A stretch of 64,000 nt of DNA from contig NZ_BAABCA010000005.1 of assembly GCF_039538365.1 (NCBI RefSeq), positions 372,001-436,000 on the forward strand, given 5' to 3'. Below, in pieces: positions 53,079 through 61,896 of this stretch. Under the pieces are notes generated by a model. That model searched no databases. It was not told where the DNA came from and saw only the letters and a list, made by a program, of their open reading frames with translations. Both the position numbers and the translations under genes were made by a program. The stretch's first letter is position 1. Every line of letters begins with the position of its first letter. This DNA is from Postechiella marina (lineage in GTDB: Bacteria > Bacteroidota > Bacteroidia > Flavobacteriales > Flavobacteriaceae).

Positions 53079-53780
53079 TTATTTAATCGACCACATATTT
53101 ATATTATCAAATAAAATATCTGCCCCAGTTATTGTTGGTCCAAACTTATTTAAATTTAAATGATTAATACCTTCAGACTTTATTTGAGCAATTTTTCCAT
53201 CTACTTTGCACTCTAAAACTGCTCCTTTTTTTGTTATTATGACATGATACCATTTATTGTCTTCAAAAGTGTTTTTAACAACCGTTTTTTTAGAATCTAA
53301 AAGAGCCTTTAATTCAAGTTTCTTTTTTGGGTTGTCTTTAATTTGATTTCTAATTTTTAAATCCATAGTTCCTGTTTTATCATCTTGTACAGTAAAACTA
53401 TTTTTAGAAAAAGACACTCTACATATATGTCCTGCCCACACAGATTTGCATGCCATATCGTCCATTACAATATTAAACCGTTTTGCGCCTCTAAATTTAA
53501 AATCGAATTCTATAACAACATCTTTATAATTAAAATGAACACGAGCTGTAGAGCCATGTCCAGCTCCTTCAATTTCTTTTGTTACCCATTTACCCTTATT
53601 AATAGTAAAAGCACCATTAAACTTCTCGTGTACCGTCCAATCTCCTAACCCCTCTTTTCGCTCAAAATCATCAGAAAAAAGTAAGTTTCCTTTTTCTACC
53701 TTTAAAGAGTTAATAACTTCTGACTGACCAAAAACACCTATAGACACACACAATAAAACAGTTATTATAATATTTTTCAT
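53079..53780 (-). CDS. Secreted jelly-roll (concanavalin-like, DUF1080-type) protein
   Basis: Exported protein of 233 residues, signal peptide ending IGVFGQ. GNLLFSDDFERKEGLGDWTV, VVIEFDFKFRGAKRFNIVMD, NKWYHVIITKKGAVLECKVD GK and ILFDNINMW are strands of a concanavalin-like jelly roll, close to the DUF1080/3-keto-disaccharide-hydrolase domain type. Catalytic residues cannot be named, so it may be a binding protein. It is the last gene of the 53.1-63.3 kb run, 24 bp behind GH29 enzyme 3, so it probably acts on the same glycan. Confidence 0.7.
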   Translation of the reverse strand: MKNIIITVLLCVSIGVFGQSEVINSLKVEKGNLLFSDDFERKEGLGDWTVHEKFNGAFTINKGKWVTKEIEGAGHGSTARVHFNYKDVVIEFDFKFRGAKRFNIVMDDMACKSVWAGHICRVSFSKNSFTVQDDKTGTMDLKIRNQIKDNPKKKLELKALLDSKKTVVKNTFEDNKWYHVIITKKGAVLECKVDGKIAQIKSEGINHLNLNKFGPTITGADILFDNINMWSIK

Positions 53781-53804
53781 TTTTACGATTATTTTTTTGT
53801 TCGT

Positions 53805-55322
53805 TTAATTTCTTTCTACTTTTAATACATAAGCAAAATTACAAGGTTTCTTCTTTGGAAAACGCACATGCATACCTGCTTCATCTATACTCCAATTTAA
53901 TTTTTCTGAAGTTCCTAGAAGATTTACAGATTTAATATCGTCTGGATAAAGTTTACCATATAACCCTAAACTACGTATAGTTAAATCCTTTTCTGGCCAA
54001 TCCATACAAATAGCATACAAAGTCTTTCCTTTTTGAGTAAAACGAATATCTTTAGCAGTGTATTTTGGAATTAACTCTCCATGATTTTTTCCTTGCCCAT
54101 GATGTCCAGGGTTAGTTACCTCTGTAGGTCCTTCTCCAAATAAAACCCATGGCATAGTACCATAAATAGCTTCACCATTTATTTTTAACCAATTGCCAAT
54201 AGCGAACAATTCCTTTTTTATCTCTGGTGCAAATGTACCATCTTCTTGAGGCGGAACATTTAGCAACATTCGTCCATTTTTACTTGTCATATCTATAAGC
54301 ATATCAACCAATGTACCTGCACTCTTCACTTTATTTACAGGGTTATAAAACCATGTGGAACGCCATTCAAAATGACGTTGCATATTAACATCAGACATCC
54401 AAGGATCGTACTGCAAACCAATTAAATTACCATCTTCTAAATCTCTAACTCCAATACCTACAGGAATATCGTGTGTTTTATAAACAACCTCAACCTCTTT
54501 TCCCCATTCTAGACCTTTATTAAAAAAATGACTAATCATTTTTTGTTGGTATGACTCTGGTGCGCTTATTAATTTATTGGACGCATCGGGTAACTGTCTA
54601 CCTTTATGCATTTGCCCTCTTAACTCTTTAGGAACTGTACCTCCAAAACCTGTATCAAACCAAATCATATCGGGTTGATACTTGTCTACAGATTCTGAAA
54701 TTCGCGCATACCAAGCATCAAAAATCTCATTACCAACTCGCCCTTTGTTTAAAGTAGCATACATAGCATTATCTTTTGTAGGATCTAAATACGTTTTATT
54801 TTCTTTAGAAATTTGTCCCCACATTCTGCTCCAAAAATTGCCTGTATGATAGCTTGCAATAACAGGCATACCTCTTTTACGTAACTCTTTAGATAAATCT
54901 CCATAAATATCTACTTTTGGTCCTTTTTTAGTTGAGTTCCAATCGGTAATATCACTTTCCCAATTCACCAAGCCACTACCATGCCATGCTACCGGACCTC
55001 CAAATTGAGCTCCAGCTTTTTGCATTACATTAACCCAATTTTTAGCATCAAATTTTTCGCCTTTCCATTTTTCAATAGCCTCTAAACGTGTAATTTCATC
55101 CTTTTCATATTTAACCTCAACCGTTTGTGGTCCCCAATGACAGTATATTCCAAATTTTAAATTGTCAAACCAATTAGGTGTTTGGTGTTTACGTAAAGAC
55201 GTCCAGTTGGCTTTATAATGATCTGGCAAAGTTTTGTAAACTATTTTAGTTGTTTTCTTAGTATTACAAGCCATTAATAAAATAGCGCAAAAAAGGGGTA
55301 ATATTGTTTTATCTGTCTTCAT
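53805..55322 (-). CDS. GH29-like enzyme 3 with altered sugar-binding motif
   Basis: Lipoprotein of 505 residues (LLMAC, Cys19). YCHWGPQTVEV and DMIWFDTGFGG (likely nucleophile Asp223) mark GH29. At the place of the family motif HHDGF it reads AWHGSGLVNWES: only the first His remains, and the second His and the Asp have become Gly and Ser. These residues bind the sugar in the -1 subsite, so specificity or activity is likely changed. The other two GH29s in the window keep the motif. It is preceded by the CSPSH sulfatase at 55356-56867. Confidence 0.85.
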   Translation of the reverse strand: MKTDKTILPLFCAILLMACNTKKTTKIVYKTLPDHYKANWTSLRKHQTPNWFDNLKFGIYCHWGPQTVEVKYEKDEITRLEAIEKWKGEKFDAKNWVNVMQKAGAQFGGPVAWHGSGLVNWESDITDWNSTKKGPKVDIYGDLSKELRKRGMPVIASYHTGNFWSRMWGQISKENKTYLDPTKDNAMYATLNKGRVGNEIFDAWYARISESVDKYQPDMIWFDTGFGGTVPKELRGQMHKGRQLPDASNKLISAPESYQQKMISHFFNKGLEWGKEVEVVYKTHDIPVGIGVRDLEDGNLIGLQYDPWMSDVNMQRHFEWRSTWFYNPVNKVKSAGTLVDMLIDMTSKNGRMLLNVPPQEDGTFAPEIKKELFAIGNWLKINGEAIYGTMPWVLFGEGPTEVTNPGHHGQGKNHGELIPKYTAKDIRFTQKGKTLYAICMDWPEKDLTIRSLGLYGKLYPDDIKSVNLLGTSEKLNWSIDEAGMHVRFPKKKPCNFAYVLKVERN

Positions 55323-55355
55323 TACTTTAATATTTTATTTAAGAAAGGTATAATG

Positions 55356-56867
55356 TTATTTTACACCTAAAACATCATCAACCATAGTACCTATAGGTAT
55401 TTTAGTTACACCCAAAAGTTTTCTAGCATCTACAATAGTATCACCAGTTTGTTTCTGCCATTTTACTAGAACATTTTTATACCTATCAACCAGATTTTGA
55501 TATGCGCTATTTTTTGCCAAATTATGTACCTGATCTATATCTTTTTCTAAATTATACAACTCTATAGCATCTGTTTTATTACTAGCAAAATAAATATCTT
55601 GTAAAGGCGATAATTTATCTTCTTTTTGCAATTTCACCATGCTTTTAAAAGAGAGAGTCCTTTTTGCATAACCATTTGCTGTAAAAGGAATCTCTGGATA
55701 ATAATGATAAATAAATTGATGTTTCTTTGAAATAACCGAGCGTGAAACATCAAAAACACCTCCCATCCCATCTTTTGTGGCAAATAAGAATTCTCGTTCT
55801 TTCGTGGATAAATCTATAAGATTTAATCCCTCCATAGTTTCTGGAATAGGTGCTTTAGCAGCAGCTAAACATGTTGGAGCAATATCTATAATACTTGCTA
55901 ATTCTTTATTTATTGAATTCGATTTTATATGATTTGGCCAGCGAATTATCATAGGAATTTTAAGACCCGTAGACCATAATTGTTGTTTATGCCTAGGCAG
56001 AGTTGCTCCATGATCTGAAGCTAAAATAACCAAGGTGTTTTTATCGAGACCTTCGTTCTCTAAAGCTTTTAAAAACTTACCTACTTCAAAATCTACATGA
56101 GAAACCGCATCCATACTTGCTGTTAATACAGAACGAACCTCATCTGTACCTGCATAATAAGGAGGAATATTAATTTGAGTAGAATCTATATCTATATTAT
56201 TTTCTTTAGCCCATGCTCTACCAGGAATAAAACCGTGTTTTTTGCCCGTTTCTATATTTGCATAAGCAAAAAACGGTTGATTTTTTTCTTTTTTACCCCA
56301 TTCGCCTCCTTTAAAATAAGTAGCAATATTTGTTGGATCTATAATTTGAAGATGATTAAAAACCTCCTTACCACTTTCTAGATTATTTTCTGGTTTGCCT
56401 CTATCAAAATTTAAATCGGTTTTAGCTGTAGCACCATATAATTTATTATACATTCTATTACCATTACTTTTAAAGTTTACATCAAAATAACCAGCATTTC
56501 GCATAAGCTGAGTTAAAATGTGATACCCTTCTGGCAATTTATTAATATAATTACTTCTATGGTTTGGCGCTCCAATAGTTGAAGCATAACACCCTGTAAA
56601 TAATGTGGTATGGCTGGGGCTACAAACTGTAGCTGCTGCATACGCCTTTGTAAACAACATTCCTTCACTTGCCAATTTATCTATATTTGGTGTAGTTACA
56701 AGGGGATTTCCATAGCACCCAAAATTTGGATCTAAATCGTCTAGAAAGAGAATTAAAATATTTGGCTTTTCTACTTTTTTAAACTTCCCTTGTGTTGTAT
56801 TACATCCTGTACATAAACATAAAAAAAACAACAAATATGCTAATTTAATTTTCATTGTAAACGACAT
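55356..56867 (-). CDS. S1 sulfatase lipoprotein with CSPSH motif
   Basis: Sulfatase-fold lipoprotein of 503 residues (CTGC, Cys22). D43-D44 (LDDLDPNFGCYG) and ASDHGATLPRHKQ are intact. The maturation motif reads C82-S-P-S-H86; the codon is CAT, so the usual Arg is really His. The Arg of C-x-P-x-R is needed for recognition by maturation enzymes and stabilises the active site. The protein may be inactive, matured differently, or have a changed activity. It begins next to the stop of 56868-58826; an ATG at 56855 is an alternative start. Confidence 0.9.
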   Translation of the reverse strand: MSFTMKIKLAYLLFFLCLCTGCNTTQGKFKKVEKPNILILFLDDLDPNFGCYGNPLVTTPNIDKLASEGMLFTKAYAAATVCSPSHTTLFTGCYASTIGAPNHRSNYINKLPEGYHILTQLMRNAGYFDVNFKSNGNRMYNKLYGATAKTDLNFDRGKPENNLESGKEVFNHLQIIDPTNIATYFKGGEWGKKEKNQPFFAYANIETGKKHGFIPGRAWAKENNIDIDSTQINIPPYYAGTDEVRSVLTASMDAVSHVDFEVGKFLKALENEGLDKNTLVILASDHGATLPRHKQQLWSTGLKIPMIIRWPNHIKSNSINKELASIIDIAPTCLAAAKAPIPETMEGLNLIDLSTKEREFLFATKDGMGGVFDVSRSVISKKHQFIYHYYPEIPFTANGYAKRTLSFKSMVKLQKEDKLSPLQDIYFASNKTDAIELYNLEKDIDQVHNLAKNSAYQNLVDRYKNVLVKWQKQTGDTIVDARKLLGVTKIPIGTMVDDVLGVK

Positions 56868-58826
56868 CTAATTAATTTCTAATGAAGTTGTTCTTGGTCT
56901 AATCTTTTCTTGAATTTTCCATACTTCAGCATAGGCTTTCCCTAATGTCACGCAGTATTTATCTGTTTCTATAATATTTTGATCCCAAGCATTATACAAA
57001 CTTTTAATTTCTGAAGTTATTTCAGCATACTTTCTGCCAGCTTCAACTATACCAAAATAAGACATTGGCAACTTTTCCATACCTAAAGTAGTTTTCATTT
57101 TTAATTGCCTTTTTTTCAATACTTCAACTATTTTTAACCCAATGTTTTTTCTTTCTGCCAACAAACTATTATACTCCTTATCTTTAGAAAGTTGTTTTAT
57201 AATTAAATGCTGCTCTTTTGTATAATATGGCTGATAATATTCATGTGATTTTAATGACGTATATGCATCAGTATCATTTATCCAGTTTCTATAAATAGCA
57301 TCTAAAGAATCTACCAATTTGGGGTATTTATAACTTAAATTTTCAGACTCAGTTCCATCATTTTTTAAATTATATAATTCCCAAGGATAGTCATCCAAAT
57401 GTAAAATTGCTCCATCTCCACCGTTCGAAACAATTTTCCAATCGTTAGCAATTAGCATTCTACCTCCTTGAAAATAACCTTTAAAATTTTCACGTGTTAC
57501 ACCTTCATTATAAAAAGCGGGGACCAAACTTTTTCCTGATAATGGTCTTATTTTCCACGACGTTTTTAATTTTCCTTCTGCTGGTACTTTCCAAGTTTCA
57601 CCTTCAGGATAGGTAGCTTTTGCCAATTCTAAAAAAGTGGGCATTAAATCTGTTAAATTTCCCTTTTGTTGTGTAATTACTCCTTTTTTTAAGTTTCCTT
57701 TTGGCCAACTAACAATAAATGGTGTTACTTGCCCGCCATTAAAAGTAGAACGTTTGTAGCTCTTAAAAGGTGTATTTGAAGCATTTGCCCATTCAACACC
57801 TAATTTTGCCTGAGAGTTTTTTAATCCTGGCTTATTATTTGGACTAACACCATCCCACATATGCCCTTCTGCATTTCCGCCATTGTCCGACAAGAAAACA
57901 ATTAACGTATTTTCTCTTTTAGCTGTCTCTTCTAATTTTGCTATAAGTTTTCCAATATTCTGATCCATTCTATCAACCATAGCAGCATAAGTTGCCATGG
58001 TTAAATCGGCAATATCTTTATTTTTATAATTTGCCCAAGCTGTTACTTTTTCATCTCTTTTTGTTAGCTTCCAATTAGGTGCTACAATTCCCATTTTTTG
58101 TTGACGTAGAAACCGCTCTTCTCTTAACACATCCCAGCCTTTTAAATATTTACCTCTATATTTTGCTATATCTTCTGGCCAAGCCTGAAGCGGATAATGT
58201 GGAGCATTATAGGCTACATATAAGAAAAAAGGCTCGTTATTATTTTCTTGGGCATCTAAATAGTTAAGAGCTTTATTAGTAAAAGTATCTGTAGTGTAAA
58301 AATTTTGTTTTAATTCCGTAGGAAATGATTTCAAAACCTCAGCATCTTCCATATACTTTTGTTTTGCTCCAGGCTTAAAATAGTTAAATGACCCGCTTAC
58401 GGTTCCCCAAAAATGGTCAAAACCTCTTTTAACGGGATGCTCTTTTCCGTGCCATTTCCCTGTCATTAATGTTTTATAACCTGCTTGTTTTAACATTTCG
58501 GCAATGGTTACGCCATTAAGCATTTGGGTTGGCGGACCAACACATCCAGCTTCTATGGGATATAAACCTGTTAACAAAGATGCTCTTGAAGGTGCACATT
58601 TAGAACCGTTTATAAAATGGGTAAATCGAATACCTTCTTCTGCTAATTTATCAATATTTGGAGTTTGAATTTCACCTCCATAACATCCAATATCTGAATA
58701 ACCTAAATCATCAGCAAAAATTACGACTATGTTTGGTCTTGATTCCTGAGCAGAAAGTAATTGGCTCGAAATAACAATTAAAAAAACAACATAAAACCAA
58801 CTCTTTTTCAATAATTTAAAAACCAT
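56868..58826 (-). CDS. S1 sulfatase with helical C-terminal extension (CAPSR)
   Basis: Exported sulfatase of 652 residues, signal peptide ending QLLSAQ. D39-D40 (FADDLGYSDIGCYGGEIQTP), motif C77-A-P-S-R81 and FLSDNGGNAEGH are canonical and of the S1_4-like type, as in 26247-27848. The family is usually 450-550 residues; this one continues for about 110 more with charged, probably helical sequence (QHLIIKQLSKDKEYNSLLAE, YAEITSEIKSLYNAWDQNI). The extension may mediate oligomerisation or partner contact. It is 5 bp downstream of 58832-60349. Confidence 0.92.
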   Translation of the reverse strand: MVFKLLKKSWFYVVFLIVISSQLLSAQESRPNIVVIFADDLGYSDIGCYGGEIQTPNIDKLAEEGIRFTHFINGSKCAPSRASLLTGLYPIEAGCVGPPTQMLNGVTIAEMLKQAGYKTLMTGKWHGKEHPVKRGFDHFWGTVSGSFNYFKPGAKQKYMEDAEVLKSFPTELKQNFYTTDTFTNKALNYLDAQENNNEPFFLYVAYNAPHYPLQAWPEDIAKYRGKYLKGWDVLREERFLRQQKMGIVAPNWKLTKRDEKVTAWANYKNKDIADLTMATYAAMVDRMDQNIGKLIAKLEETAKRENTLIVFLSDNGGNAEGHMWDGVSPNNKPGLKNSQAKLGVEWANASNTPFKSYKRSTFNGGQVTPFIVSWPKGNLKKGVITQQKGNLTDLMPTFLELAKATYPEGETWKVPAEGKLKTSWKIRPLSGKSLVPAFYNEGVTRENFKGYFQGGRMLIANDWKIVSNGGDGAILHLDDYPWELYNLKNDGTESENLSYKYPKLVDSLDAIYRNWINDTDAYTSLKSHEYYQPYYTKEQHLIIKQLSKDKEYNSLLAERKNIGLKIVEVLKKRQLKMKTTLGMEKLPMSYFGIVEAGRKYAEITSEIKSLYNAWDQNIIETDKYCVTLGKAYAEVWKIQEKIRPRTTSLEIN

Positions 58827-58831
58827 AATGT

Positions 58832-60349
58832 TTAATGCTTTTTATTTTTTGAAGCTCTCCTTTTAACTGGCTGATAGGGTTCTTTACCTGTTCCAGGTAA
58901 TTCTTCTGGATTTATAGCTATTTCTTTAATTTGATTTTCCAATTCTTTTTCAAGTTTTGAAATCGCTTTTTTATATTTTGATTTCCCTGCAACATTAAAT
59001 AATTGATTAGGATCTTTTTTTCTGTCAAAAAGTTCTTCAGGATGATCTTTAATTTTTAAATAGGTATATCTTTTGGTTCTTATTCCATAATGAAATGGAG
59101 TTGACCAATAATTGTAAAATTGTGAAGTTCTCCAATCTTTTGGTGTTTTTTCACCTTTTAACATAGGCAATAAACTTTTACCTTGCATAGATTCTGGAAT
59201 ATTAACACCTGCCAAATCTAATAATGTAGGTGCTATATCTACATTTATACACAAATCTTTATTTACAGATTTAGGCTTAATCATTTTGGGATATCGAATT
59301 AAAAAAGGCATTCGCATGGACGTTTCTAATATTAACCTTTTATCGTACAATCCGTGTTGCCCAAGCCAATAACCTTGATCTGAAGTATAAATTACAACCG
59401 TATTTTCTGCTATTCCTTCCGCATCTAAATAATCTAACACACGTTTTAAATTATCATCGTTTCCACTTATACAGCGAATGTATTTATGAATTTGATGTTG
59501 GTAAGCAGCACGTATTTTATCTTTATCACTATTAGGGTTATGCTTACCCATAGCGTCTGGTGCTTTATCATCTTTGTGTCTGGCATAATATCCTACATCG
59601 TCCATTCCATACAGCATATGAAACTTACTTGCTTTAACAAACTCCTTTTTTAAATTTGAATTGCTATTTCTAATATCTTCATATAATGTTGGAGGCTCTG
59701 GAATAGTAACATTTTCTAACAAATTATCATATCTTTCTGCATGTCCGTAATCGTGATGTGGCGCTTTAAATTGAAGACTTAACAAAAAAGGTTTTTCTTT
59801 GTCTCTATCTTTTAGCCAATCCATAGCTATATCGGTATACACATCGGTTGAATAACCTTCTTTTTTCCAAGTTCCTTCGGTGCCTTTAAATGTTGGATTG
59901 AAATACTTACCCTGTCCTTTAACAGTCATATGTTTTTCGTAGCCTTTTGGATTCGATTCTAAATGCCATTTACCAACCAACCAAGTTTGATAGCCTGATT
60001 TTTGAAGTAAATTTGGATATTGAGGAGCGGTTTCTTTTATCGCTCCTCCTAAATATACCACCCCATTTTTATGACTGTATTGTCCTGTTAAAATTGATGC
60101 CCTACTTGGCGAGCAAATAGAATTATTACATGCAAAATTATCGAATCGCATACCTTCGTTAAACAACCTATCTATAGTTGGCGTTTTTGCAAAATCTTTT
60201 AAATAAGAATTGTATGCTGAAATGGCTTCAAAAGCGTGATCGTCTACCAATACTACTACCATATTTGGTCTAGAATCTTGAGCAAACAAAGACTGCATAG
60301 CCACTAAAAAAAGTAAAATATTATTTAATTTAAACAGTCTTTTCATCAT
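58832..60349 (-). CDS. S1 sulfatase, 6-sulfatase-like (CSPSR)
   Basis: Exported sulfatase of about 505 residues. The ATG at 60349 (next ATG 60346) lies 5 bp after the upstream stop and opens the signal peptide ending QSLFAQ. LVDDHAFEAI, motif C79-S-P-S-R83, and YTSDQGYWLGQHGLYDKRL are of the N-acetylglucosamine-6-sulfatase/S1_11 type, with Gln replacing the usual Asn. LQFKAPHHDYGHAERYD also fits. Some S1_11 enzymes remove 6-sulfate from L-galactose in porphyran before a GH29 acts, which suits this locus. Subfamily is by eye. Confidence 0.9.
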   Translation of the reverse strand: MMKRLFKLNNILLFLVAMQSLFAQDSRPNMVVVLVDDHAFEAISAYNSYLKDFAKTPTIDRLFNEGMRFDNFACNNSICSPSRASILTGQYSHKNGVVYLGGAIKETAPQYPNLLQKSGYQTWLVGKWHLESNPKGYEKHMTVKGQGKYFNPTFKGTEGTWKKEGYSTDVYTDIAMDWLKDRDKEKPFLLSLQFKAPHHDYGHAERYDNLLENVTIPEPPTLYEDIRNSNSNLKKEFVKASKFHMLYGMDDVGYYARHKDDKAPDAMGKHNPNSDKDKIRAAYQHQIHKYIRCISGNDDNLKRVLDYLDAEGIAENTVVIYTSDQGYWLGQHGLYDKRLILETSMRMPFLIRYPKMIKPKSVNKDLCINVDIAPTLLDLAGVNIPESMQGKSLLPMLKGEKTPKDWRTSQFYNYWSTPFHYGIRTKRYTYLKIKDHPEELFDRKKDPNQLFNVAGKSKYKKAISKLEKELENQIKEIAINPEELPGTGKEPYQPVKRRASKNKKH

Positions 60350-60354
60350 TACCT

Positions 60355-61890
60355 TTAATAATAATCCCAAAAATCTACAGGATAATCGTTATACTCTTTA
60401 TAGTCATTCAATTCTATAGCTTTAGCTCTCATTTCCTTTCGCATTTTTTCTAAAATGTCTTTGTATTCTGGTAAAAATGCCAAATTAGTTGTTTCCCAAG
60501 GGTCTTTTTTAAAGTTAAAAAGTAAGGTTGCTTTACTTCCTGCTATAAAGTCGCCTTGTTGTTTATCGTTATCTGGTGCTCTTACAAATTCTATTAATTT
60601 ATAATCTCCTTTTCTGTAAGCTCTTTGGTGCTGTCTATAAGCATGATACGTGTAATCTCTAACCTGCGCTTTTTTTCCATCTATAACAGGCTTTAAACTT
60701 TTACCTGTAACAGATTCTGGAATCTTTACATTAGCTATATCACAAACCGTTGGATATATATCGTGTATGTAACTAAATGCATCAAAACGTTTACCGTTAC
60801 CTTTAATTTTTCCTGATATTATAAATGGCACATGAATACCGTCTTCATCGTACACGTTTTGTTTACCAAGTAAACCATGATTACCAACGCCTAAACCGCT
60901 ATCTCCAGATAAAACAATAATAGTATTATCGTACTGCCCAGTTTTCTTTAAAGATTTTATTACACGCCCTATTTGATGATCTAAATGAGTAATAATCGCA
61001 TAATAATCTGATAAATGTTTTTTTGCAACTTCTGGAGTTCGTGGCCATGGAGCCAAGGCCTCATCTCTTATAGTCATGTGTCCATTATCAAAAGGATGTT
61101 GAGCCATATATGATGGTAATAACTTCATCTTCTTTTCTGGATACATATCTTTGTACTTTTTGGGTGCTTGACGCGGATCGTGTGGCGCATGAAAAGCTAA
61201 ATACATAAAAAATGGTTTCTCACTATTGTTTTGAGATATGTAGTCGATAGCTTCGTCTGCATAAATTTCGGAAGTATGAGGACCATCAAACTCATCATTT
61301 ATAGGTCCTCGTTGCTCTCCTTTTTCTACAGGTCTTTTTACAATTTTTCCTTTTTCGTCATATTTAAAAATATAAGCATCTTCTTTTTTATATTTCCCAT
61401 CTTTTCTCCATTTCCATAAAGGCATTCTGTAATGATCTGTTAAATAAATACCACGACTCATAACAGAAGCACCGCTGGTAAACATTCTTCCTAAAGACTG
61501 GTTGTCTTGATGCCACTTACCTACAAAATGAGCATTGTAGCCTGTTGCTTGAAAGGTTTCTCCTATTGTAGTATGCGCTTTGGGAATAGTACGTCCAATT
61601 CCTTTTAAATCGAATAATTTTCTTCCAGATAAAAGTTGAGCTCGACTAGGCATACAAGTTCCTCCATTATAAGCCCCCATCAAATAAGTATTTGTAAATA
61701 TTATTCCTTCATTAGCTAACTTATCTATGTTTGGTGTTTTTACATCCTCTCCTGCTAGTGCGTGTATACCAGAATACCTATGGTCATCGGTATAAATTAA
61801 TAATACGTTTGGTTTTTTACTTTTCTGCTGTGCAAATAACTGACTAGAAACCACTAGTGTTAAAATGCATACTCTTAATATTTTAATCAT
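60355..61890 (-). CDS. S1 sulfatase with CMPSR motif and GDSG metal site
   Basis: Exported sulfatase of 511 residues, signal peptide ending SSQLFAQ. YTDDHRYSGIHALAG holds the metal pair D35-D36 and the motif is C79-M-P-S-R83. The late site reads LSGDSGLGVGNHG: the ligand after Asp is Ser (AGC) where Asn, His or Gln is usual, so one calcium ligand differs. GLLGKQNVYDEDGIHVPFII is otherwise typical. It is 6 bp downstream of the GH28-like gene, at the head of the 53.1-63.3 kb run. Confidence 0.9.
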   Translation of the reverse strand: MIKILRVCILTLVVSSQLFAQQKSKKPNVLLIYTDDHRYSGIHALAGEDVKTPNIDKLANEGIIFTNTYLMGAYNGGTCMPSRAQLLSGRKLFDLKGIGRTIPKAHTTIGETFQATGYNAHFVGKWHQDNQSLGRMFTSGASVMSRGIYLTDHYRMPLWKWRKDGKYKKEDAYIFKYDEKGKIVKRPVEKGEQRGPINDEFDGPHTSEIYADEAIDYISQNNSEKPFFMYLAFHAPHDPRQAPKKYKDMYPEKKMKLLPSYMAQHPFDNGHMTIRDEALAPWPRTPEVAKKHLSDYYAIITHLDHQIGRVIKSLKKTGQYDNTIIVLSGDSGLGVGNHGLLGKQNVYDEDGIHVPFIISGKIKGNGKRFDAFSYIHDIYPTVCDIANVKIPESVTGKSLKPVIDGKKAQVRDYTYHAYRQHQRAYRKGDYKLIEFVRAPDNDKQQGDFIAGSKATLLFNFKKDPWETTNLAFLPEYKDILEKMRKEMRAKAIELNDYKEYNDYPVDFWDYY

Positions 61891-61896
61891 TTTTAA

